DNA of 64,000 bases from Corynebacterium hindlerae (GTDB lineage Bacteria > Actinomycetota > Actinomycetes > Mycobacteriales > Mycobacteriaceae). A model generated the notes under the pieces. The model searched no databases and had not been told where the DNA came from. It saw nothing but the letters and a program-made list of their open reading frames with translations. Both the position numbers and the translations under genes were made by a program. Where the stretch lies: NCBI RefSeq assembly GCF_014117265.1, contig NZ_CP059833.1, positions 248,001 to 312,000 on the forward strand, in the 5' to 3' direction. How positions within the stretch are numbered: the stretch's first letter is position 1; each line of letters begins with the position of its first letter. Below, piece after piece: positions 1-9,681 of this stretch.

Positions 1-399
1 GTCGTCATCCAAGTACACAGTCACCCAGAGCCGCTCTGGACCGAAGCCGTAGCCACCCTCTTCTACCGGATTGGTCAGCAGGGACCAAGCGTGCTTGATG
101 GCGCCTTCTTTGAAGTAGTTGCCGAAGGAGAAGTTGCCCGCCATCTGGAAGAACGTGTTGTGGCGGGTGGTGATGCCGACCTCTTCGATGTCCAGGGTGC
201 GCACGCATTTTTGGATGCTGGTGGCGGTTTCAAACGGAGGTGTCTGCTGACCCAGGAAATAGGGCTTAAAAGGGACCATGCCTGCGTTAACGAACAGCAG
301 GTTTGGATCGTCCAGAATCAGGGACGCGCTGGGCACTGCGGTGTGGCCGGCGTTGACAAAGTGCTGGGTGAATCGTTCCCGGATTTCATGGGTCTGCAC
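1..399 (-). CDS. alaS: Alanyl-tRNA synthetase, N-terminal 133 residues (cut by window edge)
   Basis: Charges tRNA(Ala) with alanine in the cytoplasm. Only the first 133 codons lie in the window; the rest continues past the left edge. The visible part is the class II aminoacylation core: the start reads as QTHEIRERF, followed by the family motifs [28 protein letters not shown] and [11 protein letters not shown]. The start is a GTG at 399, with an AAGGA ribosome site about 12 nt upstream. It lies downstream of rarA and the decayed gene, the same neighbourhood as in other corynebacteria and mycobacteria (aspS ... rarA ... alaS). Identity is certain from motifs; only completeness is unknown. Confidence 0.95.
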   Translation of the reverse strand, partial: MQTHEIRERFTQHFVNAGHTAVPSASLILDDPNLLFVNAGMVPFKPYFLGQQTPPFETATSIQKCVRTLDIEEVGITTRHNTFFQMAGNFSFGNYFKEGAIKHAWSLLTNPVEEGGYGFGPERLWVTVYLDDD

Positions 400-567
400 G
401 ACGAATGTTCCTTGCTTCGTTGGGCGATAAGTTACAGCGTCTCAGTTTACCCCGTTGCACAGTGCGCTTTTCGACGGCCACACTTTTTCTTCATTCTCGG
501 TACTGTCGGAGCCGTGAACTCTCCCCTTCATTAGTTCAATGAAATCCGAGCCGTCGGCAGACACGGC

Positions 568-1253
568 TTGTTTTTCTCTGAGATTCAACAACGCGCACTC
601 ACCCGGCAGATTAGCTATAAGGTTTTTCCAGACACCGTACCCACGATCGACAATCCAGCTGGTGTCCGTACGGATTTCCACCGTCACATGGACCTATACG
701 GCCAGCCACCGTTTGCCTTGTTCTATCATCCGGATCGTCCCGATGCCCCGGTGCTGCACGCCAAGGCGCACTTGATGGCGTCATTGTCCTTGGGACCTAC
801 CACAGTACTGTGGGGCTACGCCTCCATGTTTGCTGACCGTAGGGACCTTAGCCCAGTTCCCATGCAGATTTTCAGTTCGGGCGACAGATGCAATTGGAGG
901 CCTTCAATACAGAGGCGTTCTACTATGCAGATCCAGCTACCCCTGACTCCGACCGGTTGGCAGCCCGCACCGATGCGTTTCGGTACTTGGGCGGGGTAGC
1001 TGCAGAGATCTTAGGCCCTGGATATGTATATCTGGATTTGTTGTGCTGGTTTCCGACTTCTTGCCACCAGATTTCACGGTCACTTTTGATGACGTCTTTA
1101 CTTTTCTGGCCGATGTGTTGGTGGACGCTGCACTGCGGCGGTACGACGCTTTGGTGGGTATCCGGGGTTTGGCCAAGCACCTAGGGTGGCAACTTTCTGA
1201 ACAGGCGACCGACACGTTCGGGCTCATACCACCCGAGGGGCCCGAAGGCCTAG
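568..1253 (+). pseudogene. Decayed gene with two frameshifts, possibly DUF6882-like
   Basis: Three consecutive protein-like segments lie in three different plus-strand frames. Segment 1 starts at the TTG at 568 (an in-frame stop lies at 532-534) and contains HMDLYGQPPFALFYHPD and VLWGYAS. Segment 2 (about 864-1035) contains LEAFNTEAFYYADPA. Segment 3 (about 1040 onward) contains LVSDFLPPDFTVTFDDVF and LVGIRGLAKHLGWQL. The order of a tryptophan-rich LWGYA strand, an FYYA motif and a DF-PP-D segment resembles what I recall of DUF6882 proteins, but this is weak. The third frame runs past 1253 to a stop at 1349-1351, inside the convergent rarA 3' end, so the original stop may have been lost. I read this as one inactivated gene rather than three small genes. 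Two sequencing errors are the alternative. Confidence 0.55.
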
Positions 1254-2590
1254 GACGTGCCACGCACTATCCTGCGAAGCCGGCCAAGGAAGTCATGCAA
1301 CCGCTTTTCAGCGCCATGGGTTGTCGGTTCGTAATACACAGCATCGGCTAATTCTTCCGGCACATACTGCTGGGGCACCACTCCCCTAGGATCATCGTGC
1401 GGGTAGGCGTAGCCGACTGCGTTTCCGAGCTGCTTTGCTCCGGCGTAATGGCCGTCTCGCAAATGCGGCGGCACCACACCGATGTTGCCGCTACGGACGT
1501 CGGAAAGCGCGCGGTCTATCGCAACGTACACCGCGTTCGACTTCGGCGCTGTGGCCAGGTGAATGGTGGCTTGTGCCAACGCCAGCCGTCCCTCAGGCAT
1601 CCCGATGAAACTCACAGCATGGTATGCAGCAGTGGCGGTCTGTAAGGCCGACGGGTCCGCCATCCCCACATCCTCGCTCGCATGCACCACCAGCCGTCGA
1701 GCAATAAAACGAGGATCCTCCCCCGCATCAATCATCCGGGCCAAATAATGCAGTGCGGCGTCTACGTCAGAGCCACGAATCGACTTAATGAACGCCGACG
1801 TAATGTCGTAGTGCTGGTCCCCATCCCTGTCATAACGTGCGACAGCCCGGTTGATATTCGCTCCCACGATCTCCGGAGTCAACTCTTTCCCGTCGTCCAC
1901 AGCTTCCGCAGCAGCCTCCAGGTATGTCAGCGAACGACGGGCATCACCACCGGCAAGCTGGACCAACATCTCAACGGCTTCCGCACTGGCGGTGATCCGG
2001 GATGCCAGGCCACGGTCGTCGTGAATTGCGCGCTGCAATACTTCCCTAATTGCCTCGGGTGGCAGGGAATGCAGCTGGATCAGCAGGGAACGCGACAGCA
2101 ACGGTGCCACCACGGAGAAGCTTGGATTTTCCGTGGTCGCTGCAACGAGCAGTACGGTCCGGTTTTCCACCGCCGCCAGCAGCGCGTCCTGCTGAGTCTT
2201 GGAAAACCGATGCACTTCATCAATGAACAACACGGTCCGCTTACCGTGAATGAGATCCCGGCGGGCCTTGTCAATCACCGCGCGAACTTCCTTCACGCCA
2301 GAGCTCAACGCGGACAACCCTACAAAGTTATCGCCGGTGGCCTCGCTGATCAGCGAGGCGATAGTCGTCTTGCCAGTTCCGGGCGGACCATACAAGATCA
2401 CCGACGCTTCCCCATTGCCTTCAATGATCCGGCGCAGCGGCTTCCCAGGGCCCAGCACCTGCTGCTGGCCTACCACCTCGTCCAACGACCGCGGGCGCAT
2501 CCGAACGGCCAGCGGAGCACCGTGGTCAGGATGGAAATAGTCCTTCGCCTCGGTACTGGGTTCTTCAGGAAACAACGACGACTGAGTCAC
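1250..2590 (-). CDS. rarA: Replication-associated recombination protein A (RarA/MgsA AAA+ ATPase)
   Basis: Clamp-loader-like AAA+ ATPase acting at stalled replication forks. The 446-residue length is normal for the family. The Walker A motif GPPGTGKT is at residues 68-75 and the Walker B motif LFIDEVH near residues 121-127, followed by the sensor segment [12 protein letters not shown] and the C-terminal tetramerisation region ([12 protein letters not shown]). The start is a GTG at 2590, 3 nt after the stop of the upstream phosphotransferase, so the two are probably translationally coupled. Its 3' end meets the decayed plus-strand gene. Family assignment is secure; the fork role is known from homologues. 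Confidence 0.95.
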   Translation of the reverse strand: MTQSSLFPEEPSTEAKDYFHPDHGAPLAVRMRPRSLDEVVGQQQVLGPGKPLRRIIEGNGEASVILYGPPGTGKTTIASLISEATGDNFVGLSALSSGVKEVRAVIDKARRDLIHGKRTVLFIDEVHRFSKTQQDALLAAVENRTVLLVAATTENPSFSVVAPLLSRSLLIQLHSLPPEAIREVLQRAIHDDRGLASRITASAEAVEMLVQLAGGDARRSLTYLEAAAEAVDDGKELTPEIVGANINRAVARYDRDGDQHYDITSAFIKSIRGSDVDAALHYLARMIDAGEDPRFIARRLVVHASEDVGMADPSALQTATAAYHAVSFIGMPEGRLALAQATIHLATAPKSNAVYVAIDRALSDVRSGNIGVVPPHLRDGHYAGAKQLGNAVGYAYPHDDPRGVVPQQYVPEELADAVYYEPTTHGAEKRLHDFLGRLRRIVRGTS

Positions 2591-2593
2591 GGT

Positions 2594-3838
2594 TTACCCG
2601 TCAGACAAGCTGAGCCGATCGACCATAGTTTCGGCGAACACCTGGATTGGGGCGAACCGGCCATCGTCCCAGCGTGCCGCGAAGCGGGCCAGGGCCTCAA
2701 AGGTCTCGTACAAATCCTTGCGGGCAAGGCGCCCCTCCGGGGTACCCTCCGACAAGAAATCTGCCGTGAACAGGTTAAACTCAGCGTCCAAATCGGCAGC
2801 GATCAGCGCCTCAAGCTCGGGATCAACCTCACCGTCCCACTCGTCTACCGAACCCACCAGGGACACCGCCTGGTTCATCGAACCGTGATACAGGTATGCC
2901 ACGCTAGCCAGAGCCCAACCGATCAAAGCTGTGACAATCCGGCCGCCACGACGGTTCACATCATCAGCGTTCGGCCACAGCTCCCGGACTTCACGAGCCC
3001 AAGACTCCACAAACGCATCCACTTCCTCATCAGTGATGATGCGGGCAGACACGAACTGTGGGAATCCCGCCACGACGCAGGCCACGTCGAAGGTGACATC
3101 GCGGAAACCAGCCCACTCGTAATCCAGGAAATAGGTGCGATTCGCCGACAAAATGTTGTCGGGAGACAAATCAAACGGTGTGAACGCCCTGTGATTGCCG
3201 GACGTGAGGCGTCGTTTAGCTTCGCGCGCCACACGGCGCACTTCCTCCGGCGCCGCAACCCCCGACTGTTCGATCAGGTCCAGGCCGTTGTCAATGCTGG
3301 CAAGCAGCGAAAGATCACGCAGATTCTGCAGGTGTCCCGTATCCGGGTGCGCTTTGAGCATCCGCGCAAGTAACACATCAAAGTCCTGCTCGTGCGTAGC
3401 CGTGGCCACATGCAGCTTGCCCAACGCCCGACCCAAATTCCGCAGGTGCTGCTTACGCACCTCCAGGTCGGGGTGTGCCAGGAGCTGCTCGTAGGTTTCG
3501 CTATCACCGGCGTCGGTGATAACGAGGATGCGGTGTTCGACGTCGTAACCGAGCAGCACCGGACCCGGACGCACATCCTCACCGAGAGAGTTAGTGAACT
3601 GGTAGGCGACGATTTCGCGGATCAGGGCGGCATCATCGATCGCGTCCTCGGAAGGCGGAACGTACTTGATGACCACGGAGCGCTCGTCTAGAAACGGCGA
3701 CGGGCTCAATCGTGCGCGAAGCACCCGCGCCGAACCATTACCGCTCAACGGCTCCGGATCAGACAACGTTTGGGTACCACCCAGCCTTTTAGACAGCAGC
3801 TCCGCTGCCAGCCCGACAATGTCGGAATCGGTTGGCAT
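2594..3838 (-). CDS. Phosphotransferase of the aminoglycoside/choline kinase-like fold
   Basis: Protein of 414 residues with a protein-kinase-like phosphotransferase fold. The clearest signature is FTPFDLSPDNIL followed by YFLDYEWAGFRDVTFDVA. These correspond to the catalytic loop (D-x5-N) and the metal-binding D of APH-type enzymes, although the first motif has F where HGD is usual. The substrate is unknown; it need not be an antibiotic-resistance enzyme. ATG start at 3838. It is transcribed toward rarA with a 3 nt gap, and lies downstream of aspS on the same strand after a possible terminator. The fold call is firm; the substrate cannot be read from sequence. Confidence 0.75.
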   Translation of the reverse strand: MPTDSDIVGLAAELLSKRLGGTQTLSDPEPLSGNGSARVLRARLSPSPFLDERSVVIKYVPPSEDAIDDAALIREIVAYQFTNSLGEDVRPGPVLLGYDVEHRILVITDAGDSETYEQLLAHPDLEVRKQHLRNLGRALGKLHVATATHEQDFDVLLARMLKAHPDTGHLQNLRDLSLLASIDNGLDLIEQSGVAAPEEVRRVAREAKRRLTSGNHRAFTPFDLSPDNILSANRTYFLDYEWAGFRDVTFDVACVVAGFPQFVSARIITDEEVDAFVESWAREVRELWPNADDVNRRGGRIVTALIGWALASVAYLYHGSMNQAVSLVGSVDEWDGEVDPELEALIAADLDAEFNLFTADFLSEGTPEGRLARKDLYETFEALARFAARWDDGRFAPIQVFAETMVDRLSLSDG

Positions 3839-3934
3839 ATCGTGGTCCTTCCTAGAACGTAAGTGTTCAACTGAGTTTTATTCTACGTAAGCGCCCCAGG
3901 GGTTGAACAACAGTTGTGGGGCTAGGTCACACAA

Positions 3935-3970
3935 GAAAGTGGCCAACGCATCTGCGCGCAAGCCACTTTC
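3935..3970 (-). terminator. Putative rho-independent terminator after aspS
   Basis: A 9 bp perfect stem (GAAAGTGGC / GCCACTTTC) encloses a loop that itself contains the palindrome TGCGCGCA. It lies just downstream of the aspS stop; on the minus strand it is followed by only a short T-rich tail. Confidence 0.55.
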
Positions 3971-3987
3971 CGATACTTGGTCGTCCG

Positions 3988-5835
3988 CTAGCTTTTCAGC
4001 TCAGCCTTCTTCGGCTCAGCCTTCTTTGGCTTTGCGTCGATGCCGGCTTCCTTACGCTGCTGCGGGGTGATCGGTGCCGGAGCGTCGGTCAGCGGGTCGA
4101 CGCCGCCACCGGACTTCGGGAAGGCGATAACGTCGCGGATGGAGTCGAAGCCGCCCAGCAGGGAGACGATACGGTCCCAACCGAAAGCGATGCCGCCGTG
4201 AGGTGGTGCACCATAGGAGAAGGCCTCCAGAAGGAAGCCGAACTTCTCCTGCGCTTCTTCCTCGGTAATACCCATCACCTTGAACACGCGTTCCTGCACG
4301 TCACGGCGGTGGATACGGATGGAACCGCCACCGATTTCGTTGCCGTTGCATACCAGGTCGTAGGCGTATGCAGTAGCTTCGCCTGGGTTCTCATCGAAGG
4401 TATCGATCCATTCCGGCTTCGGCGAGGTGAATGCGTGGTGCACTGCGGTCCACGCGGAGTGACCGAGCGCAACGTCGCCAGAGGCCGTCGCATCGGCAGA
4501 AGGCTCGAACAGTGGCGCATCCACGATCCAGGTGAATGCCCAATCACCTTCCTTGATCAGGCCCAGCTTCTTAGCGATCTCGCCACGAGCAGCGCCAAGC
4601 AGCGCACGGGAGCTCTTAGCATCGCCAGCTGCGAAGAAGATGCAGTCACCAGGTTGCGCGCCGACGTGAGCTGCAATGCCTGCGCGCTCCTCATCGGTGA
4701 TGTTCTTGGCTACCGGGCCGGCCAGTTCGCCGTCCTCGCCCACCAGAATGTAGGCCAGGCCCTTGGCGCCACGCTGCTTCGCCCAGTCCTGCCATGCGTC
4801 AAGCTGACGACGTGGCTGGGAGGCACCGCCCTGCATCACGACGGCACCAACGTAGTCATTCTTGAACACGCGGAAGGTCGTGTTGGCGAAGAACTCGGTG
4901 CATTCCACGATCTTGATGTCGAACCGAAGATCCGGCTTGTCGGAGCCGTAGTACTTCATGGCATCGGCGTAGGTCATCCGTGGGATGGGCGTTGGTACGT
5001 CGTACCCGATGAGCTTCCAGATTTCGGTGGCAAGCTGCTCACCCAGCGCGATGACGTCGTCCTGATCCACGAAGGACATTTCGATGTCCAGCTGGGTAAA
5101 CTCGGGCTGCCGGTCGGCGCGGAAGTCCTCGTCACGGTAGCAACGGGCGATCTGGTAGTACCGCTCCATACCAGCAACCATCAGCAGCTGCTTAAACAGC
5201 TGCGGGGACTGCGGCAGCGCATACCAGGAACCTGGCTTCAAGCGAGCTGGAACCAAGAAGTCACGGGCACCTTCAGGGGTGGAACGCGTGAGCGTTGGGG
5301 TTTCAATTTCGGTGAAGTCGTTCGCATCCAGCACGCGACGAGCAGCCTTGTTAACCTCGGAACGGAGGCGCAGCGCGTTGCCCTGGGATTCCCGACGCAA
5401 GTCCAGGTAGCGGTACTTCAGTCGGGTCTCCTCGCCGACTTCACCGGAGTTCGACTGGTCGTCGATCTGGAATGGCAGTGCCGCTGCCTCGTTGAGAATT
5501 TCCAGCTCGGTGACGTTGACTTCGATGTCACCGGAAGCAAGGTTCGGGTTCTCGGAACCTTCCGGGCGTGCTTCCACAACACCGGTGATACGCAGGCAGT
5601 ATTCGGAACGCAGTGAGTGTGCTCGCTCGGCCACTTCACTTTCCCGGAACACAACCTGTGCGATGCCGGAGCGGTCGCGCAGGTCAATGAAGATCACGCC
5701 ACCGTGGTCGCGACGACGCGCCACCCAACCAGTCAAAGTGACAGTTTGCCCAACAGATTCTTTACGGAGTTCACCCGCAAGGTGCGTACGCAACACTTCA
5801 GATCGTGTCCTTCCAGCGAAAACGTCTAACGTCAT
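3988..5835 (-). CDS. aspS: Aspartyl-tRNA synthetase, bacterial class IIb
   Basis: Attaches aspartate to tRNA(Asp). Actinobacterial enzymes of this type are often non-discriminating and also charge tRNA(Asn) for later amidation; that is family knowledge, not visible here. 615 residues. An N-terminal OB-fold anticodon-binding domain ([21 protein letters not shown]) is followed by class II motif 2 ([20 protein letters not shown]), the bacterial insertion domain, and motif 3 (GIAFGWDR). The C-terminus ends in a Lys/Glu/Ala-rich tail. ATG start at 5835; the gene is divergent from the metallopeptidase gene, with a 108 bp shared promoter region. Confidence 0.97.
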   Translation of the reverse strand: MTLDVFAGRTRSEVLRTHLAGELRKESVGQTVTLTGWVARRRDHGGVIFIDLRDRSGIAQVVFRESEVAERAHSLRSEYCLRITGVVEARPEGSENPNLASGDIEVNVTELEILNEAAALPFQIDDQSNSGEVGEETRLKYRYLDLRRESQGNALRLRSEVNKAARRVLDANDFTEIETPTLTRSTPEGARDFLVPARLKPGSWYALPQSPQLFKQLLMVAGMERYYQIARCYRDEDFRADRQPEFTQLDIEMSFVDQDDVIALGEQLATEIWKLIGYDVPTPIPRMTYADAMKYYGSDKPDLRFDIKIVECTEFFANTTFRVFKNDYVGAVVMQGGASQPRRQLDAWQDWAKQRGAKGLAYILVGEDGELAGPVAKNITDEERAGIAAHVGAQPGDCIFFAAGDAKSSRALLGAARGEIAKKLGLIKEGDWAFTWIVDAPLFEPSADATASGDVALGHSAWTAVHHAFTSPKPEWIDTFDENPGEATAYAYDLVCNGNEIGGGSIRIHRRDVQERVFKVMGITEEEAQEKFGFLLEAFSYGAPPHGGIAFGWDRIVSLLGGFDSIRDVIAFPKSGGGVDPLTDAPAPITPQQRKEAGIDAKPKKAEPKKAELKS

Positions 5836-5943
5836 TTAGTCTGTCGGCCAGTCTACCTGCCACAGTTGGTGGAGTACACGATTACCTCACCCAATACCGC
5901 CATTACGCCCCGTTATCGCCAGTGATGTGGAAAGATTATCGCC

Positions 5944-6816
5944 ATGACATTCCGCGAAGACGCTGACTATTCCGAAAAGTACGCCCGCACCGGAGGCGGA
6001 GGCCGACGCCTCGCTGCTGGTGGTGGCATCGGTTCCCTGCTGCTGGTGGGCTTATTCCTACTTCTCGGTGGCAACCCCGGCGATATCGGTGAAATCCTCG
6101 GCGATAACACCCAACAGTCCAGTGGTGAGGCTGGATATCTCGAAGGTTGCGATAGCGCGGAAGCCGCCAACACTCGCGCAGACTGCCGAGTGGAAGAAGC
6201 AGGTGTGTCCACCAACAAGGTGTGGGAAAAGGTTTTGCCCGAGCAGGCAGGACTGCAGTACACCAAGCCAGGACTCGTCGTGTTCACCAACTCGACCATG
6301 TCCGGTTGCGGTATGGCATCCGCTAACACCGGTCCGTTCTACTGCCCTGCCGACGACACCGCCTACTTCGATGTATCATTCTTCAACCAGCTAGAAAAGC
6401 TCGGAGGTGACAACGCACCACTGGCACAGATGTACATTGTGGCCCACGAATTCGGGCACCACGTACAAAAGATCGAGGGCACTCTCGGCCTTTCCAACTA
6501 CAACCAGCCGGGCGCAGATTCCAATGCGGTCAAGATCGAACTGCAGGCCGACTGCTACGCCGGCATCTGGGCCCACCACGCTGACAAGGGCGAAGGCGCG
6601 ATGCTGGAGACAATCACTAACGACCAGGTCCGTTCCGCTGTGGAAACAGCCGCTGCGGTGGGCGACGACAACATCCAAAAGCGGTCCGGAGGCGAGGTTC
6701 GACCGGACCTGTGGACCCACGGCTCCTCCGCCGACCGCGCTAAAGCTTTCATGACGGGATACCAGCAAGGCACCATGAAGTCCTGCGACACTCTCGGCCG
6801 CGGGGTATATAAGTAG
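5944..6816 (+). CDS. Neutral zinc metallopeptidase, YpfJ family, membrane-anchored
   Basis: Protein of 290 residues. A Gly/Arg-rich cytoplasmic N-terminus precedes a transmembrane segment at about residues 29-43, so the rest is probably outside the membrane. The zinc motif HEFGH is at residues 168-172, with a downstream ELQADCYAG that supplies the third ligand, as in YpfJ/DUF2248-type proteins. Several cysteines (residues 69, 81, 122, 134) could form disulfides, consistent with an extracytoplasmic domain. The gene stands alone between divergent aspS and convergent yhgE-like genes. The metallopeptidase fold is clear; the substrate is unknown. Confidence 0.88.
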   Translation: MTFREDADYSEKYARTGGGGRRLAAGGGIGSLLLVGLFLLLGGNPGDIGEILGDNTQQSSGEAGYLEGCDSAEAANTRADCRVEEAGVSTNKVWEKVLPEQAGLQYTKPGLVVFTNSTMSGCGMASANTGPFYCPADDTAYFDVSFFNQLEKLGGDNAPLAQMYIVAHEFGHHVQKIEGTLGLSNYNQPGADSNAVKIELQADCYAGIWAHHADKGEGAMLETITNDQVRSAVETAAAVGDDNIQKRSGGEVRPDLWTHGSSADRAKAFMTGYQQGTMKSCDTLGRGVYK

Positions 6817-6826
6817 AAGCTAATAG

Positions 6827-6886
6827 GAAATTTAGCGTATAGATGGGACGATTCCAGCTTAAAAAATCCCATCCGTACGCTAAATC
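6827..6886. repeat. Palindromic intergenic repeat, family A copy 1
   Basis: Imperfect inverted repeat filling the convergent gap between the metallopeptidase and the YhgE-like gene. The left arm ends in GATGGGA, then CG and an A-rich loop, and the right arm begins TCCCATCCGTACGC. The outer part pairs TTTAGCGTA with TACGCTAAA. It shares arm sequence, loop size and the A-run before the right arm with the copies at 17705-17766 and 52007-52070. It may act as a bidirectional terminator, but its conservation as a family exceeds that of ordinary terminators. Confidence 0.8.
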
Positions 6887-6895
6887 CGGGTTGCC

Positions 6896-8917
6896 CTAAA
6901 TATTCAGCTCCGGATGCAGGGTATCCAAGCTCATGACCCGGTCGCGCCAGGCGGACAGCGTGGTGATGGTGAGTGCGCCGATGAGGACGCAGCCGAGCAC
7001 CAGAATTGATTGCGTGAGGCGTCCGTCCCAGACGGAGTGTCCCCCTACCAGCATCTGTCGGAACAGGTTCACTGAATAGGTAATCGGGTCTATCGTGTGG
7101 AACCAGCGCAGGAAGGCTGGCTGTGTTTCCGGCGGGTAGAGCCCACCGGAAGAGACAAGTTGCAGCGCCATCAGAATGATGCACAGCAAGCGGCCTGCCG
7201 AGGTCCCCACGAGGGCGTTGATGGATTGAGTGACGGCCACGAAGGTCATGGATACCCCAATCAGCGCAGCCCACAGCCCGAGTGGGTGTACGGCGTGGGC
7301 CCCGAGGAGGAATTCGAGGACGAACCATACTGCGGTGGCCTGGAGGCTGCCAATAATGATGCCGGGGATCCAGGAGGAAATAGCGACCCGGAAGGGGTGC
7401 ATGCCGGCGTCGATGGCACGCCGCTTGAGGGGCCGCAGCACCATGAACATCATGGTTCCGCCGAGGAACATGGCCAGCGATGCGAAAAATGGTGCGAGAC
7501 CGACACCGAATTTGGTCAGCTCTTGCCCTTCATTGTGGGTGTTGACCATTCGTCCCAGCATGGTGGAGGCGTTTTCGCGTTTGTCGTCGTCGAAGTTGGG
7601 GACTTTTTGGCTGGCGTCGCTCAGTTTTAGGGATAGCTCCCCGGAGCCTTCGTCGAGTTGCACCAGGCCATCACGCAAGGCGGCTGCTCCAACGGAGAGT
7701 TGTTGGGTGCCGTCGACAAGCTGCGTGGTGCCCGCGGTGAGAGTTTTCGTGCCGATGACAAGCTTGCCCGACCCTTCTGAAAGCGCACCAAGTCCCGTGG
7801 CCAGCTGGCTTGCGCCGGTTCCAGCCGCGGTCATGCCTTGGCGGTACTCGGACTCAGGGTTGTCCAGCTGGTACGCGAGGGCGTGCGCGCCGGTCTGGAG
7901 GCGCTGCAGGTCGGCGGCGGTTTTCGATGCGGGCCCGACGCCCTGCTGGCTTATCGACGCAATGACCCCATCAAACTGGTTGGCCAAGTCGATCGCTGCT
8001 GGGATGCCCAGGGCGCGAAGTTGCGCCGAAGCGTTCACCAGCGGAGCCAGCACTTGGTTTTGGGCGTTGGTGAGGCCGCCTGCCATCCCGACGATCTTGT
8101 CTACCCCGGCAGCGATTTGGGAGGCTCCGGAACCGAGCTGGGTGGTGGCCCCTTGTAGCTGGCCCAGTCCGTTATCGAGCTGGACTGCGCCGTCGGCAGC
8201 TTTTTTAATCCCTGCGTCTAGCTGGGATGTGCCGTTGGCAAGCTGTTGTGCACCGTTGTTGAGTTGGGTGCTTTTCTCGGCGAGAGTGTGGTTGCCCTCG
8301 GCGAGCTTATCGGAGCCGGTGCGGGCCTGGCTGACGCCGTCGCTGAGTTTCTTGGAGCCATCGGCTGCCTGCCCCAGACCGCTACTGATGGTGTTGAAGC
8401 CGATGAGCAGCTGGTTGGTGGCCTTTTTGCCGAGTTCCGCGTCGATGGTGCTCACGACCTGGTTTGTGACGGTGTTGCCCAGCATGGTGGCGATGAAGCC
8501 GTTAGCGTTGTTGTACACCGTGGCGATCTGCGCGGCATGCGGATTGTCGCTATCGACGCTGGTCACAGCCTCGGAAAAGTCGGTGGGCAGTTCGAGCGCG
8601 AAATAGTAGGTACCGTCGGCGACGCCACGTTCTGCCTCTTGCGCTGTGGCTTCGACAAAACCGACCTTGTCGCTCTCGATGAGCTTGCGCTGGACTTGTT
8701 CACCGGCGTTGATGTGCTCGCCCTTCACCTCGGCTCCGGTGTCGGAATTGACCACCGCTACGGGGAGGTCTTTCAGGCCCGTAATTGGGTCCCAGTATGC
8801 CCAGGGGAACAATCCGCCGAAGATCAGTGGGAGGAGAGTGAGAACAACGAAGGCCGCGCGTGGGAGTTTGCCAGTAGCAAATCGACGCAACTCAGAGCCA
8901 ATGTGGAACAGGTTCAT
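6896..8917 (-). CDS. YhgE/Pip-type membrane protein with long repeat-rich extracytoplasmic domain
   Basis: Protein of 673 residues in the YhgE/Pip (ABC-2-like permease) family. One transmembrane segment lies near the N-terminus (AAFVVLTLLPLIFGGLFPWA). A long extracytoplasmic region rich in short degenerate repeats of the LxxGxxQL type follows (for example QLNNGAQQLANGTSQLDAG), and five or so membrane segments form the C-terminus. Its start overlaps the stop of the upstream ATPase gene by 4 nt (ATGA), so the two are co-translated and probably form one complex. Homologues include the phage-infection protein Pip of lactococci and T7SS-associated proteins; no such function can be claimed here. 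A divergent TetR gene suggests drug or lipid-responsive control. Confidence 0.85.
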   Translation of the reverse strand: MNLFHIGSELRRFATGKLPRAAFVVLTLLPLIFGGLFPWAYWDPITGLKDLPVAVVNSDTGAEVKGEHINAGEQVQRKLIESDKVGFVEATAQEAERGVADGTYYFALELPTDFSEAVTSVDSDNPHAAQIATVYNNANGFIATMLGNTVTNQVVSTIDAELGKKATNQLLIGFNTISSGLGQAADGSKKLSDGVSQARTGSDKLAEGNHTLAEKSTQLNNGAQQLANGTSQLDAGIKKAADGAVQLDNGLGQLQGATTQLGSGASQIAAGVDKIVGMAGGLTNAQNQVLAPLVNASAQLRALGIPAAIDLANQFDGVIASISQQGVGPASKTAADLQRLQTGAHALAYQLDNPESEYRQGMTAAGTGASQLATGLGALSEGSGKLVIGTKTLTAGTTQLVDGTQQLSVGAAALRDGLVQLDEGSGELSLKLSDASQKVPNFDDDKRENASTMLGRMVNTHNEGQELTKFGVGLAPFFASLAMFLGGTMMFMVLRPLKRRAIDAGMHPFRVAISSWIPGIIIGSLQATAVWFVLEFLLGAHAVHPLGLWAALIGVSMTFVAVTQSINALVGTSAGRLLCIILMALQLVSSGGLYPPETQPAFLRWFHTIDPITYSVNLFRQMLVGGHSVWDGRLTQSILVLGCVLIGALTITTLSAWRDRVMSLDTLHPELNI

Positions 8918-9579
8918 TGGACGCTTCCTCCGTCCAGGGAAATAACGGTGTCAAAGTCTGAGTGTTCATCAGGATTGGTTGAGGCCACCAGGACAGGCAC
9001 TCGTTCAGAAAGGCGCCGGAGCTGAGAAATCAAATCTGCCCGGATGGCTCCGCTGCGAACCTGGTCGATGTCGTCGATGATGACGAGGGCAGGTTCGGGC
9101 CTCGCAAGGAGTGCCAGAGCGACACGCAACAGGAAGCGGTCGGCGGGCCCCAGCTTGCCGACGTGCAGCGCCGGATCAAACTCGAGGGCAAACAGCTCTG
9201 CGAGTTCTTTCCACCGCTCGATCTGGTCGACGTCGCGCGGGGTGCGCCGGTACCACGGCGCTGACCAGGCAGATACCTCGCGAATGTAGGTGGCGGCGGA
9301 GACGTTGCGGTCGAGGCCGTCGATGTCCGGGACACCTGCGAGGGCAACTTGTTGCGCGATGCTGCGAGGCGTGGAAAGTTCCTCACCGCCCACTCCGCGC
9401 AGGACGATGCTGCCTTCCCGCGGCTTCATGCGTCCGGCGAGCGTGAGCATAGTGGTGGTTGCGGAAGACTCCCGACCTGTGGTGACCAGATTGAGGGGTG
9501 TGGTCAGGGTGAAATCCGGGACATGTTGTCCGGTAGCGACCACAAGGGAGTCAACATGCAAAAAAGTATCCGGGGGCAT
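8914..9579 (-). CDS. ABC transporter ATP-binding-like protein with degenerate nucleotide-binding motifs
   Basis: Protein of 221 residues with the size and motif order of an ABC ATPase. The Walker A position reads TTGRESSATTTML, lacking the invariant GxGK of a P-loop. The signature region is LGPADRFLLRVALALL in place of LSGGQ. Walker B reads ALVIIDDID, with D at the position of the catalytic E. The switch region lacks a clear catalytic His. ATP hydrolysis is therefore doubtful; a structural or nucleotide-sensing role for the coupled YhgE-like protein is an inference. ATG start at 9579 with AGGA 5-6 nt upstream. It is divergent from tetR. Confidence 0.72.
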   Translation of the reverse strand: MPPDTFLHVDSLVVATGQHVPDFTLTTPLNLVTTGRESSATTTMLTLAGRMKPREGSIVLRGVGGEELSTPRSIAQQVALAGVPDIDGLDRNVSAATYIREVSAWSAPWYRRTPRDVDQIERWKELAELFALEFDPALHVGKLGPADRFLLRVALALLARPEPALVIIDDIDQVRSGAIRADLISQLRRLSERVPVLVASTNPDEHSDFDTVISLDGGSVQ

Positions 9580-9681
9580 CGGTTCCTAATTTCCTAACCG
9601 GAGGTTGGACTATCACTTAACTGTGGGTCTATCATGCTCCTACAGAGATACATTCGCAAATATGGAGGTGGGAAGCCAGCC
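9580..9681. promoter_or_regulatory. Divergent control region between the ABC/YhgE operon and tetR
   Basis: The 102 bp gap contains a candidate plus-strand promoter: TTGGAC at 9605-9610 and TATCAT at 9630-9635, 19 nt apart. Near the ATPase start are two direct TTCCTAA repeats and the inverted pair CGGTT/AACCG around them, a plausible but unproven operator. The -10 candidate overlaps the ATG at 9634, which argues against that ATG being the tetR start. Confidence 0.35.

Noticed and set aside
442..687. 81-codon minus-strand frame near the decayed gene
   Set aside because: No ribosome site or recognisable motif; overlaps the plus-strand decayed gene, which looks more protein-like.
1682..3373. 563-codon plus-strand frame opposite rarA and the phosphotransferase
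   Set aside because: It spans two well-supported genes and their junction on the other strand, with no family motifs or ribosome site. A GC-rich antisense shadow.
2594..3838. Antibiotic-resistance aminoglycoside phosphotransferase
   Set aside because: Only the general fold is visible; the gene sits in a conserved housekeeping context and the HGD motif is altered.
3916..5616. 566-codon plus-strand frame opposite aspS
   Set aside because: Covers aspS, whose class II motifs are clear; no homologous motif on this strand.
7230..8606. 458-codon plus-strand frame opposite the YhgE-like gene
   Set aside because: Ser/Pro/Cys-rich, created by the repetitive composition of the real gene.
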